Below the pieces are notes generated by a model that did no database searches, had not been told where the DNA came from, and saw only the letters and a list, made by a program, of their open reading frames with translations. Below are positions 1-11,806 of a stretch of DNA of 64,000 bases, piece by piece. The stretch's first letter is position 1. Each line of letters opens with the position of its first letter. The position numbers and the translations under genes are program-made. Origin of the DNA: Bog-756 sp963812885 (lineage in GTDB: Bacteria; Actinomycetota; Acidimicrobiia; Acidimicrobiales; RAAP-2); assembly GCA_963812885.1 (NCBI GenBank), contig CAWEWZ010000002.1:62001-126000 (forward strand), in the 5' to 3' direction.

Positions 1-777
1 GCCCCGCCCCCTCCAACAGGCGGCGCACCAGCGCCGACCCGACCACCACGCCGTCGGCCTCCTGGCACACCTCGACGGCCTGCTCGGGGGTGGAGACCCC
101 GATCCCCACGCACACCGGCAACTCGGTGACGGTGCGGATCCGGGCGGCCACCTGCCGGGCTGACTGGGCGAGCTCGGACTGCTCCCCGGTCACACCCATC
201 CGCCCGACGCGCGTAGACGAAGCCGCGCGACCGGTCGCACACGGCCCGGACCCGATCGTCGGGCGTCGAGGGCGCCACCAGGAGGACGGTGGCCACCCCG
301 GCCCGGTCGGCGGCGTCGCACCAGGGTCCCGCCTCCTCCAGCGGGAGGTCGGGGATGATCGCGCCACTGACCCCCGATTCGGCCATCATCCCGGCGATGC
401 GGGCGTGCCCGGCCCGGTAGATCAGGTTGTAGTAGGTCATGACCACCAGGGGTATGCCCACGTCGATCCGACTCAGGTCGGCCAGGATCCCGTCGGGTGT
501 GGTCCCACGGCTCCAGGGCCCGCAACGATGCCGCCTGGATGGTGGGGCCGTCGATCATCGGGTCCGAGAAGGGGATCCCCACCTCGATGGCGTCGGCCCC
601 GGCCCCGGCCAGCGCCTCGACGGTGAGCAGCCAGCGGTCGTCCATCCCCCCGGTCACGTACGGGATCAGCAGCTTGTGCCCGGCGTCGCGGCGGGCGACC
701 AGGGACGCCTCCAGCCGGCCGGGCCGACCGGCCTCCGGCGCGGAGACGCCGGTGGAGGTCGGTGCCCCGTCACTCAT
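1..777 (-). CDS. trpA: Tryptophan synthase alpha subunit (3' end cut by window edge, two frameshifts)
   Basis: TrpA converts indole-3-glycerol phosphate to indole and glyceraldehyde 3-phosphate and channels indole to TrpB in the cytoplasm. The N-terminal part reads LLIPYVTGG, then the family signature IEVGIPFSDP and DGPTIQAASLRALE. The protein then changes frame near 510, where MTYYNLIYRAG and IIPDLPLEEAG follow, and again near 207, where RMGVTGEQSEL and VCVGIGVSTPEQA follow. The last codons and stop lie beyond position 1. The ATG at 777 overlaps the trpB stop as ATGA, which fixes the start and implies translational coupling. Both breaks look like single-base indels because no conserved block is missing. 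Identification is secure; the frameshifts are read directly from the sequence and their origin as errors is inferred. Confidence 0.93.
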
Positions 778-1947
778 GGTCGGGCTCGAAGAATGTCGCG
801 GACCTGGGCCACGTCCTTGTCGCCCCGCCCCGAGAGATTGACCAGCACCGTCGACCCCGAGGGGAGGGACGGGGTTCCGGCGTTGGCGATCACCCAGGCG
901 ATGGCGTGGGCCGACTCGAGGGCGGGGATGATCCCCTCGGTCCGGGCCAGGCGCTGGAAGGCCTCGACCACGGACTGGTCGTCGGCCGTCTCGTAGCGGG
1001 CCCGGCCGAGCTCCCCCAGATGGGCATGCTCGGGCCCGATCCCCGGGTAGTCGAGCCCGGCCGAGATGGATTCGGCCTCGAGGATCTGACCCGCCTCGTC
1101 CTGCATGAGCGCGCTGCGCATGCCGTGGAGGACACCGGGGATACCCGTGGTCATCGCCGCGCCGCCGGCGGCTTCGACGGCCACCAGCGCCGAGGTGGAA
1201 TCGTCGGCGAACCCGGCGAAGATCCCCGCCGCATTCGAACCCCCGCCGGCACAGGCCACCACGACATCGGGGTCGGCGCCGTCGAGCAGCAGCCGGCACT
1301 GGTCGCGGGCCTCGTCACCGATCACCCGCTGGAACTCCCGGACCATCCACGGGTAGGGATGCGGCCCCATCACCGAGCCCAGGCAGTAGTGGGTGTCGGC
1401 CACCGAGGCCACCCAGTCCCGGAGCGCCTCGTTGACCGCGTCCTTCAGGGTCCGGCTCCCGCTCGACACCGACCTGACCTCGGCGCCGAGCAGCTCCATC
1501 CGGAACACGTTCAGCTCCTGGCGGTGGGTGTCCACCTCGCCCATGTAGACCACGCACTCCATGCCGAACAGGGCGGCGGCGGTGGCCGAGGCCACACCGT
1601 GCTGGCCGGCCCCGGTCTCGGCCACCAACCGGGCCTTACCCATCCGCCGGGCCAACAGCCCCTGGCCGATGACGTTGTTGAGCTTGTGGGATCCGGTGTG
1701 GGCCAGGTCCTCACGCTTGAGAAGGACCCGGACACCCAGCTCGGTCGAGAGCCGCCCGCACTCGGTCACCGGCGTCGGGCGGCCCCCGTAGCCGGGCGAG
1801 GACCCCGTCGAGCTCGGCGCGGAAGGACGGGTCGGCCCAGGCCGAGCGGAAGGCCGCCTCCAGCTCGATGCAGGCCGGAACCAGCGACTCGGGGACGAAG
1901 CGGCCACCGAACTCACCGAACCGGCCGGTCGGGCCGGGATCCCCCAT
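774..1947 (-). CDS. trpB: Tryptophan synthase beta subunit (one frameshift)
   Basis: TrpB condenses indole with serine to make tryptophan, using pyridoxal phosphate. The N-terminus reads GRFGEFGGRFVPESL; near 1790 the frame shifts, and the gene continues with YGGRPTPVTEC and the PLP-lysine signature TGSHKLNNVIGQG. Further motifs are ETGAGQHGVA and CAGGGSNAAG, the last binding the PLP phosphate. The ATG at 1947 is chosen because it opens directly before the conserved N-terminus and lies 14 bases after the trpF stop; a TTG at 1977 is possible but would overlap trpF. The stop overlaps the trpA start. Apart from the one indel the length (about 390 residues) is normal. Confidence 0.95.
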
Positions 1948-1961
1948 GATCTCGGCGGCCA

Positions 1962-2718
1962 CTACTCGCTCTGCCAATCGAAGAGGCCGGGGGACCCGGC
2001 GTCACCGCCGTCCGAGCCGGGCGTCGAACCGGTCCTCGCCGAAGCCGTGGGCGGCGGCGGCCGCCTCCCGGGCCGCGTCGGTGGGCGGCAGCGATGAACT
2101 CGCGTAGCTTGCCGGGATCCTTCACGCCGGGCGAGGCCTCGACCCCGCTGCACACGTCGACGCCCCAGGGGTGGAGGTGGGCGATGGCCGCGCCCGACGT
2201 TCTCGGGCCGGAGGCCACCCGAGACGATCAAGCCGGCGCGGGTCGATCACCCCTTCGGCCAGTCGCCAGTCGAAGAGCTCACCGGATCCGGGGCTGGCCC
2301 CGTCGATCATCAACAGCTGGGCCCCGTACTCGGCGAACCGGTCGATCCTGCGGTTGCCGGCGGGAAAGGCCTTGATGGTCAGGCCCACCCGGTCGGCGAC
2401 CCACCGGGTGTCCTCGATGGACTCGACCCCGTGGAGCTGCACGGCCCGCAGACCGATCAGGTTGGCGATCTCGATGACCCGGGTGGGAGCCTCGTCCCGG
2501 AACACCCCGACGGTCACCGTCTCGTGAGGGATGCGCTTCACGATGTCGGCCACTGCCGACGGTGCCATCTGACGGGGCGACGGGGCGAAGACGAAGCCGA
2601 CCGCCGTCGCTCCCATGCCCACGGCCAGCAGGGCGTCGGCCTCGGTGGTGATGCCGCAGATCTTGACGAACAACTCATCACCGGCGTCAACGGGTTCGTC
2701 CCCGTCGAGAGGCATCAT
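1962..2718 (-). CDS. trpF: Phosphoribosylanthranilate isomerase (several frameshifts)
   Basis: TrpF performs the Amadori rearrangement of phosphoribosylanthranilate in tryptophan synthesis. The first 165 or so residues are clean: the catalytic cysteine sits in VKICGIT, the barrel continues through TAVGFVFAPSPRQM, and the catalytic aspartate is in LLMIDGASPGSG. After about 2235 the reading moves through other frames, giving LIVSGGLRPENV, then HPWGVDVCSGVE and ASPGVKDPGKLREF (the family's phosphate-binding end), and finally a C-terminal tail FDWQSE with a TAG stop at 1962. At least three single-base breaks are needed. The ATG at 2718 overlaps the trpC stop (ATGA). It is the most heavily disrupted trp gene here, yet every conserved block is present. 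Confidence 0.9.
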
Positions 2719-3508
2719 GAGCCGGATCCGAGCAGGTCGGCGATGGCGCGGCGCCGATCGTCCGATCGGACCAGGGCCTCCCCCACCAGCACCGCCCGGT
2801 ACCCGGCCGCGGCCAGGGCGGCCACGTCGTCGGCGTTCCTGATCCCCGACTCGGCCACCGCCACCACGTCGTCGGGGAGCGAGCGACCAAGGGCCAGGGC
2901 CCGCTGGCGATCGACCTCGAAGGTGCGGAGGTCCCGTTGGTTCACCCCGATCACGGCGGCGCCGGCCCCGAGCGCCCGCTTGAGCTCGAGCTCGTCATGC
3001 ACCTCGACCAGGGCGGTCAGTCGACAGCTGCGAGGACAGGTGCGAGCAGCGGCCGAGCTCGCCGTCGGTCAGGGCGGCCACGATCAGCAGGACGGCGTCG
3101 GCCCCCATGGTCCGGGCGTCGCAGACGTCGAGGGCGCTGACGGTGAAGTCCTTGCGCAGCACCGGCAGCGAGCAGGCCGACCGGGCGCGATCGGAGGTCG
3201 TCGGCGCTTCCGCCGAAGAAGTCGCGGTCGGTGAGGACCGACAGGCAGGCCGCCCCTCCGGCTTCGTACTCGGCGGCCACCATGGCCGGGTCGAGACCGG
3301 GATCGAGATCCCCCTTGGACGGCGACCGACGCTTGATCTCCGAGATCACCGCCACCCCGTCGCGTTCGGCCGCCGCGGTGATGCCGCCGGAGAACGAGCG
3401 GAGGGGGCCGGCGAGGCCGGCCTGTTCGATGGCGGCATCGAGATCGCGGTGGTCCCTGGCCGCCCGCTCCCGGTGGGCGGCAAGGATGGAGTCCAGGTAC
3501 GCCGGCAT
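2715..3508 (-). CDS. trpC: Indole-3-glycerol phosphate synthase (two frameshifts)
   Basis: TrpC closes the indole ring of carboxyphenylaminodeoxyribulose phosphate. The N-terminal segment MPAYLDSILAAHRERA leads into the signature VISEIKRRSPSKGDL with the catalytic lysine, then ACLSVLTDRDFFGGS. A frame change near 3190 gives LPVLRKDFTV and a second near 3030 gives LVEVHDELELKRAL, VIGVNQRDLRTFEV and AESGIRNADDVAAL. It opens the trpC-F-B-A run. A TAGGCT hexamer nine bases before the ATG suggests a leaderless transcript. No trpD or trpG is adjacent; trpE is encoded separately at 10243-11806. Confidence 0.94.
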
Positions 3509-3517
3509 GGCTTTTGC

Positions 3518-3523
3518 AGCCTA
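3518..3523 (-). promoter_or_regulatory. Putative -10 hexamer TAGGCT for trpC
   Basis: On the minus strand TAGGCT ends nine bases before the trpC ATG at 3508, with no room for a ribosome-binding site. It fits the TANNNT pattern seen before many genes here. The -35 element was not assigned. Confidence 0.5.
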
Positions 3524-3568
3524 CCGGGGCGGTCGCGCCATCCGGTGACCGCTGGGGCCTCACGCCCG

Positions 3569-3695
3569 GGCCCGGCGCGGCGGGAGCATGGCCGATGCCG
3601 GGCCCGGCGCGGCGGGAGCATGGCCGATGCCGGGCTCAACGCGGCGGGAGCATGGCCGATGCCGGGCCCAACGCGGTGGGAGCATGGTCCGATGG
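3569..3695 (+). repeat. Four-unit 32-bp tandem repeat carrying the RBS-ATG of the response regulator gene
   Basis: Units are 3569-3600, 3601-3632 (identical to the first), 3633-3664 (three differences) and a degenerate fourth at 3665-3695. Each contains GGCGGGAGCATGGCCGATG or a variant, so each carries a Shine-Dalgarno-like GGGAG followed by ATG codons. The fourth unit supplies the actual start region of the downstream gene (ATG at 3692). The repeat lies in the divergent region between trpC and the response regulator. Confidence 0.9.
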
Positions 3696-4424
3696 CCACC
3701 GACGAGGTCACCGTGGTGGTGATCGAGGACGATCACCACATCTCGGACCTGGTGGCCATGTACCTGCGCCGCGACGGGTACCGGGTGCTGCAGGCGGACG
3801 ACGGCGAGGCCGGGCTCGAGCTGGTCGCCCGCGAAGACCCGAGACTGGTCATCGTGGACATCGGGCTCCCCGGTCAGCTCGACGGCTTCGACGTCTGCCG
3901 CCGCCTCGGCGACGGGTCGCAGATCGTCACCGGTGAGCGGCCGGTGACGGCACCTCCGCGGTGCGCACCACACCGGTGCTCATCCTCAGCGCACGCGACG
4001 ACGAGGTGGACCGGGTGCTCGGGCTCGAGCTCGGGGCCGACGACTACGTCACCAAACCGTTCTCCGCCCGCGAGCTGGTGGCCCGGGTCCACGCCATCCT
4101 GCGGCGGACGGCCGCGGCCCAAGGCGCCGAGCGGCACCGGCGGTGGTGGCGCTCGGAGGCATCGAGGTGGACACCGGGCGGCGGGAGGTGAGGCTCGACG
4201 GCGAGGTGGTCCCCCTGGCCGCCCGCGAGTTCGAGCTGCTGGCCTATCTGGTGGACAACCTCGGGCTGGCCCTTTCCCGCCGTCAGCTCCTCAACGGGGT
4301 CTGGGGTGCGGACTGGTTCGGCGACGAGCGTACGGTCGACGTCCACGTCCGCCAGCTGCGCAAGAAGCTCGGCGCCGACCTACCGCTGGCCACCGTCTGG
4401 GGCGTCGGCTACCGGCTCGGATGA
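3692..4424 (+). CDS. OmpR/PhoB-family response regulator (two frameshifts)
   Basis: A DNA-binding response regulator: receiver domain at the N-terminus and winged-helix output domain at the C-terminus. The receiver shows the acidic pair in VVIEDDHHISDL, the phosphoacceptor aspartate in LVIVDIGLPGQLDGF, the switch serine in LILSARDDEVD and the invariant lysine in DDYVTKPFSAREL. The output domain shows FELLAYLVDNLGLALSR, ERTVDVHVRQLRKKLG and WGVGYRLG. Frame changes occur near 3955 and 4140. Between CRRLG and TPVLILS there is an extra stretch of roughly 15 residues relative to usual members. The ATG at 3692 follows GGGAG; the stop overlaps the kinase start (ATGA), so the pair is coupled. Targets are unknown. 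Confidence 0.93.
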
Positions 4425-5890
4425 GACGCCGACTCACCATCGCCATCCTCCTCCTGGTGGCCGGCACCCTGATCGTCACCAGCGTCGGGAGCTACGTCCT
4501 CATCCGACGCGAGCGCCATCTCGACCAGCCAGCGCCAGCTCGCCAGTCAGGCGCGGGCCATCTCCCGGACGTTCTCCGAGTCGACTGTCGCCACCGGACA
4601 GGCGCTTCGTCAAGGAGCTCGGAGTGATCTCGGATGCCGGCGCCTTCGCCGGCATCTACGGTCATCGGACTCAATCCAGACGGCTCGATCCAGTGGCCGG
4701 CTACCCGCCGGCGTCACCACGGCGATGCTCAACATCCCCGCCCTCCGGGCCGGGCAGCAGGTCACCGGTCACACGGGCTCGCTGCTGCTCTACTCGGCCG
4801 TCCCCACCCCGCTGGCCCGGGTCACGCGGCTATCTGCCCGGTGGTGGTGGTCACCCGCCAGATCCACAGCCCGGCCGGCGGGATCCGGTACTTCGCCCTG
4901 GTGGCGGCCATCGGCCTCATCCTGGCCGCCCTGGTGGCGGCCGCCCTGGCCCGCCGGTTCACCCGTCCCCTGGCCGCGGCGGTCGCCGCCACCCGTCGCA
5001 TCGCCTCGGGCGACCTCGACGCCAAGGTGGCGCCGCGCCCGGAGAGAGGACCCGGAATTCGCCCAACTGGCCGAATCGATCAACACCATGGGGGCCAATC
5101 TGGTCCGGGCCCGGGACCAGGAGCGGCAGTTCCTCCTGTCGGTCTCCCACGAGCTGCGGACGCCGCTGACCTCGATCCGGGGCTACGCCGACGCGGTGAT
5201 CGACGGGGCCACCGACGACCCGACGGCGGCCGCCCTGGTCATCAGCGCCGAAGCGGGCCGGCTCGAGCGGCTGGTCCAGGACCTGCTCGACCTGGCCCGG
5301 CTGGATGCCGACCGCTTCTCCCTCGACCTCGGGACGGTCGACTGCTCCGACGTGGTCCGGCAGGTGGCCGACGGATTCCGGCCCCGGGCCGCCGAGCTCG
5401 GGCTCGAACTGACCGTCGCCCCCGGGTCCGACGTCCCGCTGTGGGTGCATGCCGACGCCGACCGGCTCGGCCAGATCATGGCCAACCTCCTGGAGAACGC
5501 GGCCTCCTTCGCCGCCGCACCGGGTGGTGGTGGGCGTGGGGACGGCGGCCGGCCGGCCGGCGGCGTGGGTGGCCGACGACGGGCCGGGCATCCCGCCGGA
5601 CCAGCTGGCCAAGGTCTTCGAGCGTCATTTCATCTCCGACCGGGTCAGCGGGAGGTGGAAGGGGTCGGGCCTCGGTCTGGCCATCGTGTCCGAACTGGCC
5701 ACCTCATGGGAGCCTCCGTGCAGGCCGAGTCCCCGTCGTCGACGGCCGGGGCACCAGAATGGTGGTGTGGCTGCGGCCCCCTCACCTGCCCGACGACCCG
5801 GAACCGACGGCCGGAGCCGACCTGCCACCGGCCTCTGGAGAACCACCGGATCCGACGCCCGCGAGCACGGAGACCACCGGCCGGAAATGA
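4421..5890 (+). CDS. Sensor histidine kinase, partner of the preceding regulator (about five frameshifts)
   Basis: A membrane sensor kinase, roughly 490 residues once frames are joined. A first membrane segment is AILLLVAGTLIVTSVGSYV (residues about 8-26), followed by an extracytoplasmic region of about 130 residues without recognisable fold, a second membrane segment around FALVAAIGLILAALVAAAL and a HAMP domain ending in RRIASGDLDAKV. The phosphoacceptor H-box is SVSHELRTPLTSIRGY, the N-box NLLENAASFA, and the ATP lid motifs are VADDGPGIPPDQL and GSGLGLAIVSELA. Frame changes fall near 4530, 4720-4800, 5040, 5510 and 5710. The gene starts inside the regulator stop codon. The ligand cannot be told from the sequence. 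Confidence 0.9.
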
Positions 5891-5917
5891 ACCCCACCAC
5901 AACCAATGGGAGTGTCG

Positions 5918-6705
5918 ATGGATGACGTGATCCTCATCACCGGGGCCTCGGCGGGGATCGGGCAGGCCTGCGCCGACCGCCTGCACGCCCGGGGTGGACG
6001 GTGGTCGGAGCCAGCCGGCGGGGCACCTCGTCGGGAGGTTGGTCGCCGCTGGTGATGGACGTCGACAGCGATGTCTCGGTGGCCGCCGGCTTCGAGACCC
6101 TCGAATCCGACCGGGGCCGGCTCGACGCGGTGGTGGCCTGCGCCGGATGGGGCCTGGCCGGGGCGGCCGAGCAGACCCCGATCGGCGATGCCAAGGATCA
6201 GATGGAGACCAACTTCTGGGGGACGGTGCGGGTGGTGCAGCATGCGCTGCCGATCATGCGTCGCCAGGGGCGCGGCCGGATCGTCCTGATCAGCTCCATC
6301 GGCGGGATCGTCGGGATCCCGTTCCAGTCCTTCTACAGCGCCAGCAAGTTCGCCATGGAGGGCTACGGCGAATCGCTGGCCTACGAGGTGGCACCGTTCG
6401 GCATCCAGGTCACCCTGGTGGAGCCGGGCAACGTCCGCACCGACTTCACCCAGAGCCGGCGCGACGTGCCCGGCCCCGGGGGCGACGATCCCTACCGGGA
6501 GGCGACGGCCAAGGCGGTGGGGACCATGATCGAGGACGAAGCCAACGGGGTGCCGCCGGCCGATGTGGCCGCCGCCGTCCAGCGGGTCCTCGAGGCCGGG
6601 CGGGCGCCCCGGCGGGTGTCGGTGGGCAAGTTCGACGAGCGGATCGGGATCATGGGCAAACGCCTGCTGCCCTTCCGCCTGTTCGAGAGAGGCGGCCAAG
6701 GGTAG
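5918..6705 (+). CDS. Short-chain dehydrogenase/reductase (one frameshift)
   Basis: A classical SDR of about 262 residues. The nucleotide-binding motif is ILITGASAGIGQA at the N-terminus; the frame then slips by one base near 5995 and continues with VVGASRRGTSSG. Later landmarks are the structural VACAGWG, the catalytic serine in VLISSIGGIVG and the catalytic pair in FYSASKFAMEGYGE, followed by LVEPGNVRTDF. The start is the ATG at 5918 with GGGAG five bases upstream, 27 bases after the kinase stop. Substrate is not predictable; the order (SDR, unknown protein, then an APH-type kinase on the other strand) would fit lipid or xenobiotic metabolism, but this is only context. Confidence 0.9.
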
Positions 6706-6758
6706 CCTCGGCGTCTGAGCCTCTGTCACCGAGGACGGGGTGGGCAAGGAGACAGGGC

Positions 6759-7923
6759 ATGGCCAACCCGTTGGGTCCGCTGGGGCCGGCTGACGAGCGC
6801 TTCGACCACCAGATCGCCGACACCTTCGCCACGGTGGGCGTCAGTGATCCGTCCTGGACCGAGAAGGTCTGCGCCATGGCCGCCCGGCGGGACGGCGGGC
6901 TGCAGCTCGGCTTCGGCATGGGCAAGTACACCAACCGCAACGTGCTCGACGGCTACGCCGGCATGTCCCGCGGACCGGAGCAGATCACCGTGCGCGGCAG
7001 CCGGCGTCTGTTCCCCCGGCTGGACGAGTCGTCGGTCGGGCCCATCCGCTACGAGGTGCTCGAACCGATGAAGCGGGTCCGGTTCGCCCTCGATCCGAAT
7101 CCGTGCCAGCCATTGGCGTTCGACTGGGTCTGGGAGGCCGTGTTGCCGCCGGCCACCGAGGAGCGGACTCATCAGCGGGTCCCGCTCGGGTACCGGGTCA
7201 GCGCCGATCTGGTCCGCTACCACCAGATCGGGACGGCATCGGGGTGGGTGGAGATCGACGGGGTACGCGAGGAGATCGACCCCGACGGGTGGGTGTCGAC
7301 CCGAGACCACTCGTGGGGCGTCCGCTACGACGTGGGCACACCGCCCACCGATGTCGACCCCTTCAATCCGGTGGCCGAGATGGACTTCCGGATGATCTGG
7401 TCCCCTGTCCTCATGACCGATCCGGACGGCACCCGGTGGGGCTTGTTCATGCACGTGATCGACGTGAGCGGCTTCGGTCACCGGCAGCGCACGGTGACCG
7501 GGGCGGTCGAGCACCTCGACGGTCGGGTCGAGCGGATGGCCGACATCCGGCCCGACCTGGCCTTCGACCCGGCCAACCGGAGGCTGTTGGGCGGCCAGGT
7601 GTCGGTCACCCTGGAGGACGGTTCGGTGCGTGTCTTCCGGGCTGGAGGTCCCCACCGCCACCGGGTTCCACCTCGGGGCGGGCCTCTACTTCGGCTGGCA
7701 GGGCCACCACCACGGCGAATGGCGGGGCGAGCTCCACGTGGACGGGGAGCGCATCGAGGACTGCCGGCTCCCCGAGGTGGCCCGTGAGCTCCACCAGCTC
7801 CGGGACACCTTCGTCGTCGTCCACGACCTCGACACCGGGGCCGTCGGCCACGGCAACTGCCAACCCATGATCACCGGGGCCCATCCTTCGCTGGGCCTGA
7901 CCGCCGACTCGTCCTTCTGGTAG
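6759..7923 (+). CDS. Conserved protein of unknown function (one frameshift)
   Basis: About 388 residues, cytoplasmic by composition, no signal peptide or membrane segment. Recognisable blocks are PADERFDHQIADTFATVG at the N-terminus, QLGFGMGKYTNRNVLDGYAG, SVGPIRYEVLEPMKRVRF, RYHQIGTASGWVEIDG and VSTRDHSWGVRYDVG. From memory, similar proteins occur in mycobacteria and other actinobacteria without an assigned role; a beta-rich, lipocalin-like or hydratase-like fold is possible but I cannot support it. The frame shifts near 7645 and the C-terminal 95 residues (GFHLGAGLYFGWQGHHHGEW) follow. The ATG at 6759 has AAGGAG at 6746-6751. A TAGCCT at 6703-6708, overlapping the SDR stop, could be a -10 element. 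Confidence 0.8.
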
Positions 7924-7968
7924 GCGGACGGAATGCCGGACGGGCCGGCCGGCCGCACCGGGCCGGGG

Positions 7969-9148
7969 TCAGAGAGCCACGCCCGCCCAGTAGCTGCCGT
8001 CGAGGATGCCGCGCAAGGTGGCCCGGTGGATGATCAGGTCGTCGATGTCGTCGGGCCGCTCGGCCTCTCCGAAGAAGATCGACCGCTCGGTGACCCGGCG
8101 CATGATGGCACCGTGCCGGATGGCGGCGTAGGCGATGTACCAGGTCAGGTCGCGCGGCTGGCGACCGGACGCCTTGGCGTACGACTCGACCACGTCGGCG
8201 GGCCGGAACATCGCCGGCAGGCCCGGGGCACCCAGGTCCACGGCCAGGTCCTGGAAGAAGAGGTGGAGGTAGCACATCCACCCGAGATCGACCTCGGGCG
8301 GGGCCACACCAGCCATCTCCCAGTCGAGGACGGCCACCACCTGGTTGTCCCGGAACATCATGTTCCCGATGCGGCCGTCACCCCAGGAGAGGGCGTCGGC
8401 GCCCACCTCGTCGGGGAAGTTGTCGGCCAGCCAGGCGAAGCAGTCGGCCAGCAGGGGCGACGGCGCGTCCCTGACCACCCACTCGTAGTACGCCCGCCAG
8501 TGGGCGAGGCTCCGTTCGGAGGGAACTCGACCCCGGAACCGGGTGCTCGAGGAAGGCGAGGTCGTGACTGGCCGGAGTGAGGGCATGGATGCCGGCCATG
8601 GCCCTGATGGCCGACTCCTGCAGCGTGTGGCGGTCGGCGTCGCTGGCGTCGAACACCCAGTTGTCCCCGAAGGTGTAGGGCAGCACGTCCGGAGGGACCA
8701 GACCGTCCACCCTGGCCATGACGAAGAACGGGCCCCCGAGTACCGCCGGGTCCGGCTCGTACCAGAAGGTCTCGGGCACCGGGACCCCCGTCTCCTCTTG
8801 GACCAGTCGCATCACCCGGTACTGCATGCCGAGGTCGTAGGTGGTGAACACCGGGTAGGCGGTGGCCGGTGGTTCGATGCGCGCCACCAGCCGATGCGCC
8901 GTCGTCCTGCCGCCCTCGTCCCAGGCCGCGGTGAACAGGAGCGTCTCCGACGACATCCCGTTGCTCTCCGGACTGGACACCTCGCTGATGGTCGGCGGAT
9001 CGCCGGCGTTGAGCCGTTGGCCGAGCCAGCGGCGGAGGCGGGCGGCCAGCTCCTGGGGATCGCGGGTCGAGGTGGTGATGTGGTCGGTGTCCAGCTCGAC
9101 CGGGCTGTCCCCCGAAGCCGACGTGGACGATGGTGGATCTGTGCTCAT
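7969..9148 (-). CDS. APH-family phosphotransferase (one frameshift)
   Basis: A member of the aminoglycoside/choline phosphotransferase-like kinase fold. The N-lobe contains LVARIEPPATAYPVF and YRVMRLVQEETGVPVPETFW, the hinge GGPFFVMARVDGLVPPDV, and after a frame change near 8530 the catalytic loop ALSWGDGRIGNMMF and metal-binding VAVLDWEMAGVAPPEVDLGW. The usual HGD of the catalytic loop is WGD here, as I recall from a sub-family often found near acyl-CoA dehydrogenases in actinobacteria, so antibiotic resistance should not be assumed. The ATG at 9148 is preferred because GGAGGCAGGG stands directly before it; an in-frame upstream start at 9220 lacks one. The gene converges with the unknown gene on the plus strand. 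Confidence 0.85.
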
Positions 9149-9178
9149 CCCTGCCTCCGCAGTGGTCGGTGTGACATG

Positions 9179-9194
9179 CGGCCACCCGTGGCCG
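9179..9194. promoter_or_regulatory. Short inverted repeat upstream of the phosphotransferase gene
   Basis: CGGCCAC and GTGGCCG are separated by two bases. It lies 31 bases before the ATG at 9148, in the 133-base gap after ygfZ. It could be an operator, or simply reflect GC-rich composition. Confidence 0.25.
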
Positions 9195-9281
9195 GATGGT
9201 CTATCACTTCCCTCGGCCACGAGGAGACCCGCCTCCCGGTCGAGGCAGGCCCGGCGTCGGTGTCCGGCCTCCAGGCCCGGC

Positions 9282-10242
9282 TCAGCCTCCGACCAGGGGG
9301 AGCGGCCGGCTCTCGGCCTCGATCTCCTGGGTTCCGTGGTCGGCGTCCCAGCGGAGCACCACCGCCTCGGGCGGGGTCACCCGGCGGTGCAGCGTGGCCA
9401 GGGCCACGGTCCCCTCCGAGCGAGGTGACCAGGCCACCGACGAGAGGTGCCCGACTTCGTTCGACCGGTCGGAGGTCAGGACGGCGGCGCCGACCGGCAC
9501 GGCGGCGGGGCCGGGACCGCCCGGTCGATCACCACCCCGCACAGACGGCGGGCGACGTTCGATCCACGGGCGTCGAGCCGGGCCACCAGCTCCTGGCCGG
9601 TGAAGCACCCCTTGGTGAAGGAGACGGTGCGGTCGACCAGGCCGAGCTCGGCGGCGATCGACCGCTCCTCGATCTCCCGACCGTTCACCGGAACACCGGC
9701 CTCGATCCTCGCCGCCTCCCAGGCGTCGTCACCGCACGGCACGGCGTCCGTCGGCCGACCCAGTCCGACAGCCCGCCCGGACGGGACCGGCCCGAGCAGG
9801 TCGACGCCGGCCAGCCCGGGCCAGTCGACCGCCACCACCAGGTCGGGGGCGCCGGTCACCTCCCGGCTGGCGTCGGGTCCCCGGAGGGCCACCACCATCC
9901 AGTCGAGCGGATCGATGGTCACCTTGGTCCGGAGCCGGAAGCGCTCGAGGCGGGCCTTGGCCACCGACCCGTACCCGGCATCGGTGTCGAGGACGAACCC
10001 GTCGTCGGCCACCCGGGTCAGCCGGAGATAGGCGTCGATCCGACCCTGCGGGCTCAGCAGCAACGCCTCGGCCGAGGCCCCGGTCCCGAGCCCGGACACG
10101 TCCTGGCTGCACTGTCCCTGGAGGTAGGAGGCGGCATCGGGACCTGACACCATGAGGACGTCGCGGGCCAGCACGTGGACGCCGGCCGTCGTCCGGAGGG
10201 CGTCGTAGCCCGCCCGTACCGGTCCGACCCGGTCCTCCGAGC

Positions 10243-10246
<4 letters not shown>
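9282..10246 (-). CDS. ygfZ: YgfZ/GcvT-like folate-binding protein (one frameshift)
   Basis: A folate-dependent Fe-S cluster assembly or repair protein structurally related to the glycine-cleavage T protein. The diagnostic motif KGCFTGQELVAR, with the conserved cysteine, is present. Other blocks are VLMVSGPDAASYLQGQCSQDV near the N-terminus and LLLSPQGRIDAYLRL. The frame changes near 9520, after which AVLTSDRSNEVGHLSSVA and VALATLHRRV complete the C-terminal barrel. The ATG at 10246 overlaps the trpE stop (ATGA), so this gene is translated as the last member of the his-trp chain. The link to trpE is positional only; no role in tryptophan synthesis is implied. Confidence 0.9.

Positions 10247-11802
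<1,556 letters not shown>

Positions 11803-11806
<4 letters not shown>

Noticed and set aside
1..6000. Genuine pseudogene cluster in the trp and two-component region
   Set aside because: All conserved blocks persist in alternate frames and essential genes elsewhere show the same type of break, so sequence error explains it better than decay.
7969..9148. Aminoglycoside resistance gene
   Set aside because: Only the kinase fold is shared; the WGD catalytic loop and the genomic setting point to a metabolic kinase.
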